NCBI GenBank assembly: GCA_019454045.1
Contig: SKCR01007529.1
Span: forward strand, 1 to 64,000
DNA from: Zanthoxylum bungeanum
Lineage: Eukaryota > Streptophyta > Magnoliopsida > Sapindales > Rutaceae
Reading direction: 5' to 3'
Length of the DNA stretch: 64,000 nt
This document shows, in pieces, positions 9,885 through 19,809 of this stretch (positions within the stretch are counted from its first letter, which is position 1; the number at the start of each line of letters is the position of its first letter). The translations under genes and the position numbers were made by a program. The notes beneath the pieces are model-generated. The model was not told the origin of the DNA and made no database searches. It saw only the letters and a list, made by a program, of their open reading frames with translations.

Positions 9885-11826
9885 TGTTGGACAATTATGA
9901 CCCATAGCGTCACTATTTGTAAAAGACATTATGGTTTTCGTACAAATTAACTATGTGACAATGAAAATTGCATTTTATCATTTTGTAATTAGATTACTCG
10001 TATATATATAAATGATAAAAGTCCTTAGGATTAGTTCCGGATTATAAGATATGAGACAATATCAATCCACAACGGTTTAATCATTAAATATCCCTAGTCG
10101 TAGTATTATCGAGACTGAACATCGATAATGCGGAATAGACTAGTATTGCACTTGTGCATGTTATGGAAGCATAACAACATAGTTCTCATATATTTAAGTA
10201 TTGGATACTTATGCAAGTGTGATAGGAGGTTGTGTTTACCAATGGTACGGAAACAGCTTGGCTCTGGATAGACCCCGCGGAATCCCATTGGTAGTATGAC
10301 TATGTGTCTATGGGAATCCACTTCAGGATAGGTGTATTTGGTCTTAACCTGAGACTTGCATCGCTAGTACTTGCGACAATCAATACGCTTTGGTTTTGGT
10401 CGTTCGGGACTTTAACAGGTTCTGCGTACACCTCTTCTGGGTTTATTGAGAATCGTAGTGTATTGGGTGTGATTTCAAGACAAAAGTATCACTTCAGTCA
10501 TATGGAGATGATGATCACGCAGAGATACAGAACCGGTTCTCTATTATGTTGCAACTATCGGGATAATATGACAAGGTCATGATTATCCGATTATAGAGAC
10601 CAGTTGCTTGTGATCCGATATATGCTTCGTACGAGGCAGACACTATTCCAGCCCCAGGCCTTGCATGTGACATCAGATACTGGATCGCAATACGCAATAC
10701 TACGTATACTACGCCTGACATAGATTACATATTCCTTAAAAGAATATTTCTGGAGAATTGGGTAGGCACAGCGTTTTGCTAGAAGCCAACCATGTCTCGT
10801 AAATTGGTAAGAATGTGGTACGAGGTACGCACGTGTTCGGATAGTCCGACGACCAGATTTACTACCAACATATCTAGGGGTCTCATGGGTCGCTTCCCGA
10901 AGATTCACCGATGACGTATGACTCGAACATAATTAATCTGGGATTAATTACGGTGAGAATTTATCTGGGATAAAATTCAATTAGAAGAGAGAGAATGATT
11001 AATTCAGAATTAATCGATAAAATAATATATTCGATATATTAAATGAAATTAGATTTCGACGTGAAATTAAAATTGGATTTTAATTCGGGTGAACGAATTA
11101 ATTTAGAATTAATTCGCGAGCGAATTTAACAGTAATTTTGCTAGGCATAATTATTTAATTAAATTCGATTTAATTAAGTCGCAATGGAAAATTCGTTAAT
11201 TCGGAATTAACAAACCCGAGCCCGGAATATGTTTGCGTGCCCACTCAGATTTTTAATTAAAGTGGGGCCCACAAGTCACATCACATGTCAAATCATTAGT
11301 CATTTAAGTGATGGAAGTCTTGTCACTTTTTGGTGATTGACATCTTGTCATTTTTTGATTGATGGGAGTAGTTGGAGGCATTAATGGCATTTTCCCTCCA
11401 AACTTGGTTTTACTTTTTGGAAAAACATATACCAAAATTTGTTTTGACTTTTCCACAAGTGGTATTTTTGTTTTAGAAACAAAAACAAGCAAAACACAAA
11501 CTCCTCCCTTTCATCTCTCCTTGGCCGAATTCTTCAAGACCAAGAAGGAAGATTTTTTTGCAAATTTTTCCTTAGCTAGCACTTAAAGAGTTCTTACAAA
11601 GGTGATAGAGAAACCTTCCTATTGAGTTTGGAATCTCAAACTTCAAGCTTGGAGCTTCAACAAACAACATCAAAGAGGAGATCTTGGAGCACTTCTCAAA
11701 GTAAAAGTTTTGTTATCAACACATCCTCTCATCCTTTCATTGTAAGTATATTTCTGCTATACTTCTTTTAGTATTCACATTATTTCATGCTTGATTTGAT
11801 CTTGGGATGACCTTAGAAATCCAACA
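9885..11826 (+). mobile_element. Copia-type solo LTR inserted in Ty3-B gag (1942 bp)
   Basis: It starts TGTTGGACAATTATGACCC and ends GAAATCCAACA (TG..CA, with TGTTGG/CCAACA inverted ends). It is flanked by the 5-bp TSD GCAAT at 9880-9884 and 11827-11831, and removing it restores the gag codons. It is the same family, in opposite orientation, as the LTR at 17503-19401. It has no internal region, so it is a recombination-derived solo LTR. A striking run of short palindromes lies at 10931-11212. The small open frames inside are not supported as genes. Confidence 0.95.
10931..11212. repeat. Array of short consecutive palindromes in the copia LTR
   Basis: At least eight imperfect inverted repeats with 3-7-base centres follow one another. 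Examples are TTAATCTGGGATTAA, TTTATCTGGGATAAA, GATTAATTCAGAATTAATC, AATATATTCGATATATT, GAAATTAGATTTC and GAATTAATTTAGAATTAATTC. The same series occurs in the LTRs at 18076-18352, 34785-35061 and 42660-42937 with altered centres but preserved arms. Confidence 0.8.
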
Positions 11827-12807
11827 GCAATGTCATGCCATCATGTTAAAAAGCGGTACTGAAATCAACAAAGATGTTGGAATCAAGGCAATTGCTGAGG
11901 AAGTTCCAAAAGAAAGCAGCGGAGCAATTCCACAGATGGAGGAAAAAGAAGCAGAGGAAAAAGATCAAGAAATGATCACTCTACCTCCACCTTTTCCACA
12001 GCGTCTCCAGAAGAATAAAATAGACAAGCAGTTTTCTCGGTTCCTGAAGATCTTCAAAAAGCTGCATATCAACATTCCATTTGCAGAAGCGTTGGAATAA
12101 ATGCCCAGCTATGTCAAATTCATGAAAGACATTCTTTCACGAAAGCGGAGATTGAGAGATTATGAGACAATAGCATTATCAGAAGAATGCAGCACTATCA
12201 TCCAGAGGAAGCTTCCCCCAAAGTTGAAAGATCCTCGCACTTTTACTATTCCTTGCACCATAGGAGAACATGACTTCGATAAGGCTTTATGTGACTTAGG
12301 TGCAAGTGTTAACTTAATGCCTTTTCTATTTACAGGAAACTGCAGATTGGAGAAACAATGTCTACCTCAGTCTCTCTACAACTTTATGATAGAACGCTCG
12401 TATTTTCGAGAGGTGTAGTTGAAGATGTGCTGGTCAAGGTTGTCAAATTTATTTTCCCAGCAGATTTTATTGTCCTTGATATGGAGGAAGACGAAGATGT
12501 TCCAATCATCCTCGGGAGACCATTCGTGGATACTGGTCGAACCATTATTGATGTACAGAAAAGAGAACTAACCTTGAGGGTACAGGACCAAGAAGTAACA
12601 TTCAATGTTTTCAAGGCCATGGATTTCCCAGATAATGAAAAGAAAGAGGAATGTTTCAGACTTGATGAGATAAATAGTACCATCCAGAACTCCAATGCAA
12701 TGCAAAGTTCTACTGACAAACTTAAAGCATGTCAATTGCCTGTGGAGCCTGAAGATAAAGCGTATTGCGCACTGAAGAAGCCTATTCTTGCACTACAAGC
12801 AACATAA
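11827..12807 (+). pseudogene. Ty3-B gag tail and aspartic protease region
   Basis: The frame resumes with CHAIMLKSG and continues through PPPFPQRLQKNKIDKQFSRF, FLKIFKKLHINIPFAEALE, then MPSYVKFMKDILSRKRRLRD and IPCTIGEHDFDKALCDLGAS. The DLGASVNLMP motif (about 12293-12322) marks the aspartic protease active site in this lineage. A TAA at 12098 and a one-base deletion near 12323 break the frame; the protease continues as SIYRKLQIGETMSTSVSLQL and IILGRPFVDTGRTIIDV (conserved ILGRPF) to 12807. It would process the gag-pol polyprotein. The reverse transcriptase that should follow is absent. Confidence 0.88.
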
Positions 12808-13167
12808 GAGAAACAGTTCCACCAGCTCAATGAATTGGAGAAATTTCATATACAGCATTTTGAGAATGCCAAGTTGTACAAAGAAAATGCCAAGAAGAGA
12901 CATGATGAGAAGTTAGTGCGCATACCACTAGAACCAATGCAGATGGTACTGTTAAACAAATCAAGGTTGAAACTCTTCCCATGGAAGCCAAAATCACGGT
13001 GGTCAGGACCATTCTTAATCACCCAAGTTCTACCAGATAGAGCTGTTGAGATACATGATCCCGACTCCAACAAAACATTCAAGGTTAAAAAAAAGTGTGT
13101 CAAGCACTACCAGGGAGAATCAGTTGAGCGACAAAAAGAAAGTGTCACACTTTCAGATCCAGCCTAA
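12808..13167 (+). pseudogene. Ty3-B integrase C-terminal fragment
   Basis: After a stop the frame reads QLNELEKFHIQHFENAKLYK, KKRHDEKL, VLLNKSRLKLFPWKPKSRWS and GPFLITQVLPDRAVEI, the C-terminal domain of Ty3/Tat integrases (the LKLFPGK.KSRWSGPF signature). The direct join to protease-region sequence shows an internal deletion of reverse transcriptase, RNase H and the integrase core, so the element is non-autonomous. It ends at TAA 13165. Confidence 0.88.
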
Positions 13168-13213
13168 CATTCGGTCAGTCATGTCTAGCTGACGACTTTA
13201 AACTTAGTGCTAG

Positions 13214-13228
13214 CTGGGAGGCAACCCA
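13214..13228 (+). other. Conserved CTGGGAGGCAACCCA block after pol
   Basis: CTGGGAGGCAACCCA follows the end of the integrase frame; the counterpart in Ty3-C is ACAGGAGGCAACCCA at 54903-54917. It marks the pol 3' boundary in Athila/Tat-like elements as I know them and anchors the position of the accessory genes. Confidence 0.7.
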
Positions 13229-13273
13229 TTCAATTTGTGTATATATTGTGATTTGGTGTATTTTATTTTTGTG

Positions 13274-13289
13274 TGTTTAATTTGTGTAG
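13274..13289 (+). promoter_or_regulatory. Candidate splice acceptor before the accessory genes
   Basis: A T-rich tract ending TTTGTGTAG precedes GTAAAATCAGATTTCAGGATGG. The same arrangement, TTTTTATAG then GTAAAAGCAAAG, is at 54989-54997 in Ty3-C. A spliced subgenomic RNA is a plausible way to express frames downstream of pol, as proposed for env-like frames of related elements. No transcript evidence is available here. Confidence 0.4.
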
Positions 13290-13367
13290 GTAAAATCAGA
13301 TTTCAGGATGGAAGAAATTCTTGTAAATCATCACAAGTAATTTCCTTCTCTCCCTCAAAATTCTCTG

Positions 13368-13751
13368 ATGAAAGTCTATAAAGCTCGCTTGGAACGGATG
13401 AGACTTCTGATGATCCATGGTATTCCTAATGACATTCGTTGGGTAATCGAAGCACGGGTCCGATTAGCACGTGAGTATTCTGATTCTTGTAATTCTTATT
13501 TGCCTGGTTTTGGAAGAAGCACCTATGCAAAGAAACATAGATCTAAGAAAATAGGTGTTTGTTACAAATGTGCACGCTGGAATTGCAATACTCGTTATCG
13601 TTCTTTAGGAATGGTGTCTGATAATCGCGAAGATAAAATTAAATTCATTAGAGATGGCTTGAGTAAGGAGTCTTTAGATGACATATCTAAGACTCTTGAG
13701 ACGCATTCCAGTGGATATGTGCATCACGCAATTCAATTGTTATATACATAA
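13368..13751 (+). CDS. Accessory ORF of Ty3-B, 127 aa, unknown function
   Basis: This frame is uninterrupted, unlike gag and pol of the same element. It has a basic amphipathic N-terminus (residues 1-36, RLERMRLLMIHGIP then IEARVRLARE), a Cys cluster C65-x2-C68-x4-C73 (CYKCARWNC) in a basic stretch, and an acidic C-terminal half. It lies between the acceptor-like site and the LOG-like gene, and its nucleotide 3' end is recognisable in Ty3-A (about 1721-1800). A short upstream frame from ATG 13309 (EEILVNHHK) has a counterpart in Ty3-C at 55034. I do not recognise the family; a nucleic-acid-binding role is only a guess from the basic/Cys pattern. Confidence 0.55.
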   Translation: MKVYKARLERMRLLMIHGIPNDIRWVIEARVRLAREYSDSCNSYLPGFGRSTYAKKHRSKKIGVCYKCARWNCNTRYRSLGMVSDNREDKIKFIRDGLSKESLDDISKTLETHSSGYVHHAIQLLYT

Positions 13752-14106
13752 TTCCGAAAAGAACAACAATAGTACAGTCTCAGGAATCTGACTCTAAAAG
13801 ACCATGTTTGCCAATTTATAAGAAAATTGGATGAGAAGCTTGTCCCTGACGCATAGACGTCAATCAAGCCGTAAATTATTGTAAATATTATATCTCTTTG
13901 TCTTTTCCTAATAATTGTGATTTATTTTGTTATTTTCTTTTATTTTCTCCGACATGATCTAGACCTTTTTTACCTTTTATGATTCATTTTACTGTTTAAC
14001 TAATAATTGTCATTTGCCACGTACTAGTGCTATTATTTTTACTCACCCTTTTCAGGTGATATAAATTCAACTCATCATTGCACTTTTGAAGACATCCAGA
14101 GTTAAA

Positions 14107-14760
14107 ATGGAAGCCACATCAAGAAGACGAGTTGAAAATATCTGTGTGTTTTGTGGTACTAGTGTTGGTACTAAGCCACAATACGTAGCAGCAGCATAGA
14201 AATTGGGTCGAGTTATTGCTGAAAGGAATATGCACCTAATATATGGCGGAGGTAATCTTGGACTAATGAGGATCGTTTCAAAGGCGGTACATGAAGGAGG
14301 CAGTCAAGTCTTGGGAATCATCCCAAAACCCTTGGCGGAGGCAAATCTGATAGGACCATCAAACAAAGAAGAACTAATTGTGCCAGGTATGTCTGAACGA
14401 CTGGTAGAAATGATTAACCGTGCTGATGTTTTTATTGCTTTGCCAGGTGGCTTGGGCACAATGGAGGAGGTTTTCACAATATTATCGTGGGCGAACTTGA
14501 ACATACAATAGAAACCGATTGGCCTCTTTAACGCTGATGGATTTTATGATTTTCTTTGTGTATTACTTGATGATGCCCGGAGAAATGGGTTCGTGTCAAA
14601 ACCTTTAAAAGAACTCATTTTCACTGCCAGAACTGCCCCAGATTTAATTGATCAAATCTTAGCCTTTGAACCGCAAATTGACCCTATCATTTCCAAGATA
14701 AAATAGTCCGATGATGATCGTGGTAAGAAGCGTCAGATAAATCTGGATCTTAACCTTTAA
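14107..14760 (+). pseudogene. LOG-like accessory gene of Ty3-B (best copy, three amber stops)
   Basis: One frame of 217 codons from ATG 14107 to TAA 14758 covers a full-length LOG protein (family length roughly 210-230). It reads NICVFCGTS (nucleotide-binding N-terminus), NMHLIYGGGNLGLM, SKAVHEGGSQVLGIIPK, MSERLVEMINRADVFIALPG, the catalytic PGGLGTMEE, then KPIGLFNADGFYDFL and LIDQILAFEP. Arg of MSERL and Glu of GTMEE, the catalytic pair in LOG enzymes as I recall, are kept. The C-terminus is SDDDRGKKRQINLDLNL, unlike cellular LOGs. In-frame TAGs at 14197, 14509 and 14704 prevent a full product. LOG enzymes cleave cytokinin riboside monophosphates to active bases in the cytosol/nucleus; for this protein the activity is inferred. 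Confidence 0.92.
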
Positions 14761-14827
14761 TTTTCATTTAGATGTAGAAATTCAGCTAACTATGTACTAT
14801 CTTCTAAACTCAACTTCTACTTTTTAA

Positions 14828-14845
14828 GACATTGGGGACAATGTC
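14828..14845 (+). other. Conserved hairpin after the LOG-like gene of Ty3-B
   Basis: GACATTGGGGACAATGTC is identical to 2933-2950 and is followed by the G-rich tract TTTGGGGGAGGGGATTAGTTGACTA, also shared with Ty3-A (TTGGGGGAAGGGGATAGTTGACTA). It may be an RNA element or a second polypurine tract. Confidence 0.7.
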
Positions 14846-15292
14846 TCATTTAGGTTTGGGGGAGGGGATTAGTTGACTAGTATCTTGTTTTTATTTTGTT
14901 ATTTTTGGTCTAAAATTTTTGAAAAAATTCAAAAAAATTAAATTTTTTTACAAAAATCAAATATATATATATATATTTGTGTTTTTAATTTGATTAATCA
15001 GGTGAAATTGATGTAAGAGATAGCCGAGTAAGGAATTTCCACTCCTGAGACATATCTCAACCTATTTCAAAATAAGTTAATTTTTGTTTGTTTTCTTTTG
15101 AATTATTTAATTTGTGAATTCCCCATAAAACTAATTAAAATGGATCTTCATATGCTCAGTTGACAGATATTATCAACATGCATGGTAACATACGGACATG
15201 AGATGTAATTGAAAAGTTTGTAAAATTTAGTGCTTTAGTTTAATTAGTGGAAGCACCTAAAAAAGCGATGGGATAAAAAAAAAACGTCATAG

Positions 15293-15515
15293 ATCCGAGT
15301 TATTAAGTCTGTAAGGATGTTTTAACACCTAGTGCCCTAAAACCAACTGGTTTGGGAGTCACTGGCCCAACACTCGTTACATGGATCGAAGATGTTGCAA
15401 AAAAAATACATTTATATCGGAAATCTGAGTAATTAAGTCCGTAGGGGTGTCTTAACACCTAGTGCCCTAAAGCCAACTGGTTTGGGAGTCACTGACCCAA
15501 AGCTCGCTATATAGA
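15293..15515 (+). repeat. Tandem repeat in the 3' untranslated region of Ty3-B
   Basis: Two copies of an about 100-130-bp unit begin near CCGAGTTATTAAGTCTG and CTGAGTAATTAAGTCCG. Both contain AACACCTAGTGCCCTAAA and CCAACTGGTTTGGGAGTCAC. The unit is shared with Ty3-A. The flanking sequence 14846-15292 and 15516-15762 is AT-rich and non-coding. Confidence 0.8.
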
Positions 15516-15763
15516 TGAAAGATATTGTATATAAAAAAAAAATAAAAAAAAATTAGAAAAATAGTCATTTGCTAAAAAAATATGTGAATTATGATAAAAC
15601 TTTAGGACAAAAATATAACTTTCTTCTCAACTGCACTTGTGACTATTGTGGGAAAAAATGAGTTGATTAATATTTTGTTTTGTTTAATTTTAGTGGCTTA
15701 GTTTAATTTTAATTGTTTCTTGTATTTTATTTTGTTGTTTTGCTCGAGTACTAGCAAAATGTT

Positions 15764-15776
15764 AGATTTGGGGGTG
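15764..15776 (+). other. Polypurine tract of Ty3-B
   Basis: AGATTTGGGGGTG lies directly before the 3' LTR start TGATGAGCGG; it would prime plus-strand DNA synthesis. Confidence 0.8.
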
Positions 15777-17502
15777 TGATGAGCGGAAAATATATCAATA
15801 TTTACCACCCATTTTACTTAATATTTTGTTTAGTTTCTCGGGTTTGATGAACGTTTTGATGTGTTTTAGTTTATTTTGCAGATAAAATAATATTGGGACT
15901 CAATGGAATCATTTAGGATGAAATGTGGGTCAAATAAGGGTAAAAGGTGGACTTCACATATTAATTTTGGAGATTGGAAACTTGAAAGGTCGTTTTAACG
16001 AAGTACAGTTCCGGAAATTCCAATTTTGCGCAATTGTCGTATTTTGGGCATAACTTAATACTCCGATATCGGATTGAGCTGATTCAAGTTCCATATTAAA
16101 GAAGACTCAAAGATATATAACTTTGAAAAACAAAATAATTTTGAATTCTGAATGTTTCATGACCAAATTTGATGAAACATCTGAAAGTGTGTTATGTGTA
16201 ATTATTAAAGTCATTTTCAAAGCAAATAAATAAATAAATAAATAATAAAAATAGTCAAACTCCCACCAAACATGATAGCAATTAATAATGGATTTGGTGG
16301 AGTAATTAGTGGAGCAATTAATAATGGATTTGGTGGAGGAAAAATTTTGCCTATAAATACCAAGCCATTTCATTTGTAAATTCATACTTTCTTCTTTGAA
16401 ATTCCTTAAGAATACTAAGAAGATTGTATCTTGCTTGTTTATTTACAGCTTTCAGTAATTAATTTCCACTTTCGTACTTTCATTTCTTTACTTTCCGCAA
16501 TTTACTTTTACGTAATGAGGAGGTAACTCCCCCTTGCTGGGGTAAAAGGTAAAGCTTTTATTATTGCTATTTAGATTAATCTCCATTAATTATAATATAA
16601 TAAACCTGACTTAATGAGGATACCGCCATATTGGTCGGTTGGTAATTAATTATAAATTGGTTTTAACTTGACTAAGCATGGATACCTCCTGGTTGGTCGG
16701 TTGGTAATTAATTATTAATTAGACTTAATCAGGATACCGCCTATATGGCTGGTTGGTAATTATCACGCAAAGTTAATATATTATATTAAGGGAGATATCT
16801 AAAATAGTAGTAATAAAAGTGGATCCTCTAACCCTCGTATTTTCTTTTATTGTACTTTTACTTTATTTACTTTCAACAATTTACTTTCAGCAATTTACTT
16901 TTCAGCAATTTACTTTCAGCAATTTACTTTTCAGCAATTTACTTTTTAGCAATTTACTTTTCAGTATTTAATTTCCAGCAATTTACTTTATGTCTTTTAT
17001 TTTTTTTAAGTTTTTACCAGCCCTAGTTTTTACCAGCAATTTTCTGGGGTTGTGATGAAGTCCAACATCACCGGTTTATAAGGGGTTAAATTACGGTTTG
17101 GGTAATATAAGGTTTATTTATTGAGCCTTAGTCTTAATGCGTCTTGTTAACTGACCATTAATAAGATCGATTTGGTAAACTTAAAATGAAATTGGAAAAT
17201 GGATTTTAGGTTAAAGACCTAAGACTCAATAGCCCACGATCTTCCTTGAAGATAGATAACCATTTAATAGATTTCCTTACAGGATAGGAATATACCTGTC
17301 GGGCGGGGGTAGCCATAATTGGAACTTAATATTAATGAATCCAGATAACTTAATTGACATAGGAATATGATTAATCGGGTTACACTGGGTATTTGTATCT
17401 GACCATCGGAAGAGGCTTTTACATAATTTCATGTTCTAGGTTAATAAATTGATATATTACACAACCATAAGATAACCACTTCATCTTTAAAAATGATATT
17501 GG
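15777..17502 (+). mobile_element. 3' LTR of Ty3-B, cut by copia-2
   Basis: This matches 6445-8159 of the 5' LTR and stops after AAAATGATATTGG, where the copia-2 LTR begins. The last ~227 bp of the LTR must lie beyond the right edge of the window. TATA box TATAAATA is at 16352-16359 and the 15-bp tandem repeat at 16865-16990. Confidence 0.92.
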
Positions 17503-19401
17503 TGTTGGTTTATAAAGACAATCCCATGATCATTTAAGCATAAACATGTGTGAATACTCAATGGAATATAGCGAAAATTATACTCACATTGAACGGATAA
17601 GTGGATGTAGGAAAGTTCAAAAATTTCCTCTTTGAGAAGTGCTCCAAGATCTTCTTATTTGATTATATGTTGATCTCCAAGGTTGATGAATGAATTCCAA
17701 ACTCAAGGGATGTTTCCCTATCACCTTTGAATGACTCATTTTGTGTGCTAGCACTTGGAAAATTTGCAACAAATTTTCCCTCTTGTTCTTGGAAAGTCAC
17801 GGCAATGAGAGAATAGGGAGAGGAGAGAGCTTTTTCAATTTTGTATTTTGTTTTTCTAAAAAATCCTTATGCCAAAAGTCTCTCAAAATTGGTATATGCT
17901 TTTCCAAAAAGCTAAAGAAAAATTTGGAGGGAAAATTACATTTATTGTTCCCAACCACTCCCATCACTCAACTTTGACACTTGATGGACAAGTGATGTAA
18001 GTTGTGATGTGACTTGTGGGCCCCACTTTAATTCAAAATCCGAGTGGGCCCGCAAACACATTCCGGGATCGGGTTCGTTAATTCCGAATTAACGAATTTT
18101 CCGTTGCAACTTAATTAAATCAAATTTAATTAAATAATTATGCCTAGTAAAATTACTATTAAAGTCGCTCGCGAATTAATTCTAAATTAATTCGTTCACC
18201 CGAATTAAAATCCAATTTTAATTCCGTTATGAAATCTAATTTCAATTAATATATCGAATATATTATTTTAATCAATTAATTCCAAATTAATCGTTCTCTC
18301 TCTTTTAATTGAATTTTATCCCAGATAAATTCTCACCGTAATTAATCATAGATTAATTTTATTCGAGTCATACGTCATCGGTGAATCTTCGAGAAGCAAC
18401 CCATGAGATCCCTGGATATGTTGGCAGTAAATCCGGTTGTCAGACTATCCGAACACGTGCATACCCGGTACCACGTTCTTACTGATTTACAAGATATGGT
18501 TGGCTTCTAGTAAAGCGCCGTGCCTACCCAATTCTCCAAAAATATTCTTTAAGGAATATATAATCTATAATAGGCGTAGTATACGTAGTATTGCGTATTG
18601 CAATCCAGTATCAAATGTCACATGCAAGGCCTGGGGCTGGAATAGTGTCTGCCCCGTACGAAGTATATATCGGATCACATGCAACTAGTCTCTATAATCG
18701 GATAATCATGACCTTGTCATATTATCCCGATAGTTGTAACATAATAGAGAACCAGTTATGTATTCCTGCTTGATCATCATCTCCATATGACTGAAGTGAT
18801 ACTTCCGTCTTGACATCACACCCAATACACTATGATTCTCAATAAACCCAGAAGAGGCATACACAGAACATGTTAAAGTCTCGGACGACCAAAACCAAAG
18901 TGTATTGATTGTCGCAAGTATTAGCGATGCAAGTCTCAAGTTAAGACCAAATACACCTACCTTGAATCGGATTCTCATAGACACATAGTCATACTACCAA
19001 TGGGATTCCGATGGGTCTATCCAGAGCGAAGCTGTTTCCGTACCATCGGCAAACACAACCTCCTATCACACTTGCATAAGTATCCAATACTTAAATATAT
19101 GAGAACTATTATTTTACGCTTCCATAACATGCACAAGTGCAATACTAGTCTATTCCGCATTATCGATGTCCAGTCTTGATAATACTACGACTAGGGATAT
19201 TTAATGATTAAACCTTCGTGGATTAATATTATCTCATATCTTATTAATCTGGTACTAATCATATGGACTTTTATCATTTATATATCTTGGTAATCTAATT
19301 ACAAATGATAAAAGAGAAATTTCCTTTGTCACATAGTTTATTTGTACAACAACACCATGTTCTGTACAAATAGTGATGCTATGGGTCATAATTGTCCAAT
19401 A
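17503..19401 (-). mobile_element. Copia-2 3' LTR (minus strand), 1899 bp
   Basis: It starts TGTTGG on the plus strand and ends ..TTGTCCAATA (C-to-T change from CCAACA), followed by the reverse polypurine tract. It is the reverse complement of the solo LTR at 9885-11826, with moderate divergence. It contains the same palindrome array (18076-18352). The short open frames within are LTR artefacts. Confidence 0.92.
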
Positions 19402-19809
19402 ATCTCCCACTTGGCCTATAGCAAATCACTCAAATGTCCTACACCTGAACTATGTACTGGTCGCTCAAACTTCAGCTGAGAAACAGCTTTCGTCAGTGGA
19501 TTTCCCTTATTATCATATGATGCGTTTTTATTCGATCATCATATCGCCACAATGTATGATTTGACGAATCAGATGAAATATTCGAAGTATATATTAGGAT
19601 CGTTGATGAGACCGTAATTATTTAGACTGTGCTGTAGCCCAGCCCAGCTGCTAACATAACTATACTTAATCCAATTAGGATTATACAGATCCAAAATTTA
19701 TTCTTTTGCTGCCTCAGCTGCAACATTGTTCCACTTTTGTTATTTATTCGGCAACGATATCTTGCTTGGAAGATTTCCAGCTCACTGTTCCGTTATTCAA
19801 ACTATGTAG
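19402..19809 (-). mobile_element. Copia-2 internal fragment, 3' end
   Basis: It begins with ATCTCCCACTTGG (reverse of the PPT CCAAGTGGGAGAT) and continues with sequence homologous to 36119-36520 of copia-4, for example GCTGCCTCAGCTGCA and TTATTCGGCAAC.ATATCTTGCT, corresponding to the RNase H end of pol. It is cut after TGTAG by element-3; copia-2 resumes at 49949. Confidence 0.82.

Noticed and set aside
14197..14706. All three internal stops of the LOG-like copy at 14107 are TAG, as are two stops in the Ty3-A copy; possible stop readthrough.
   Set aside because: Gag and protease of the same element also have TAA stops, and the TAGs fall at different codons in different copies, one replacing a conserved Trp. 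Ordinary decay explains this better.
9880..19401. The opposite-facing LTRs at 9885-11826 and 17503-19401 could be read as a giant inverted-repeat transposon enclosing the LOG gene.
   Set aside because: The left one has its own perfect GCAAT duplication and the right one continues into copia internal sequence, so they are independent insertions of one family.
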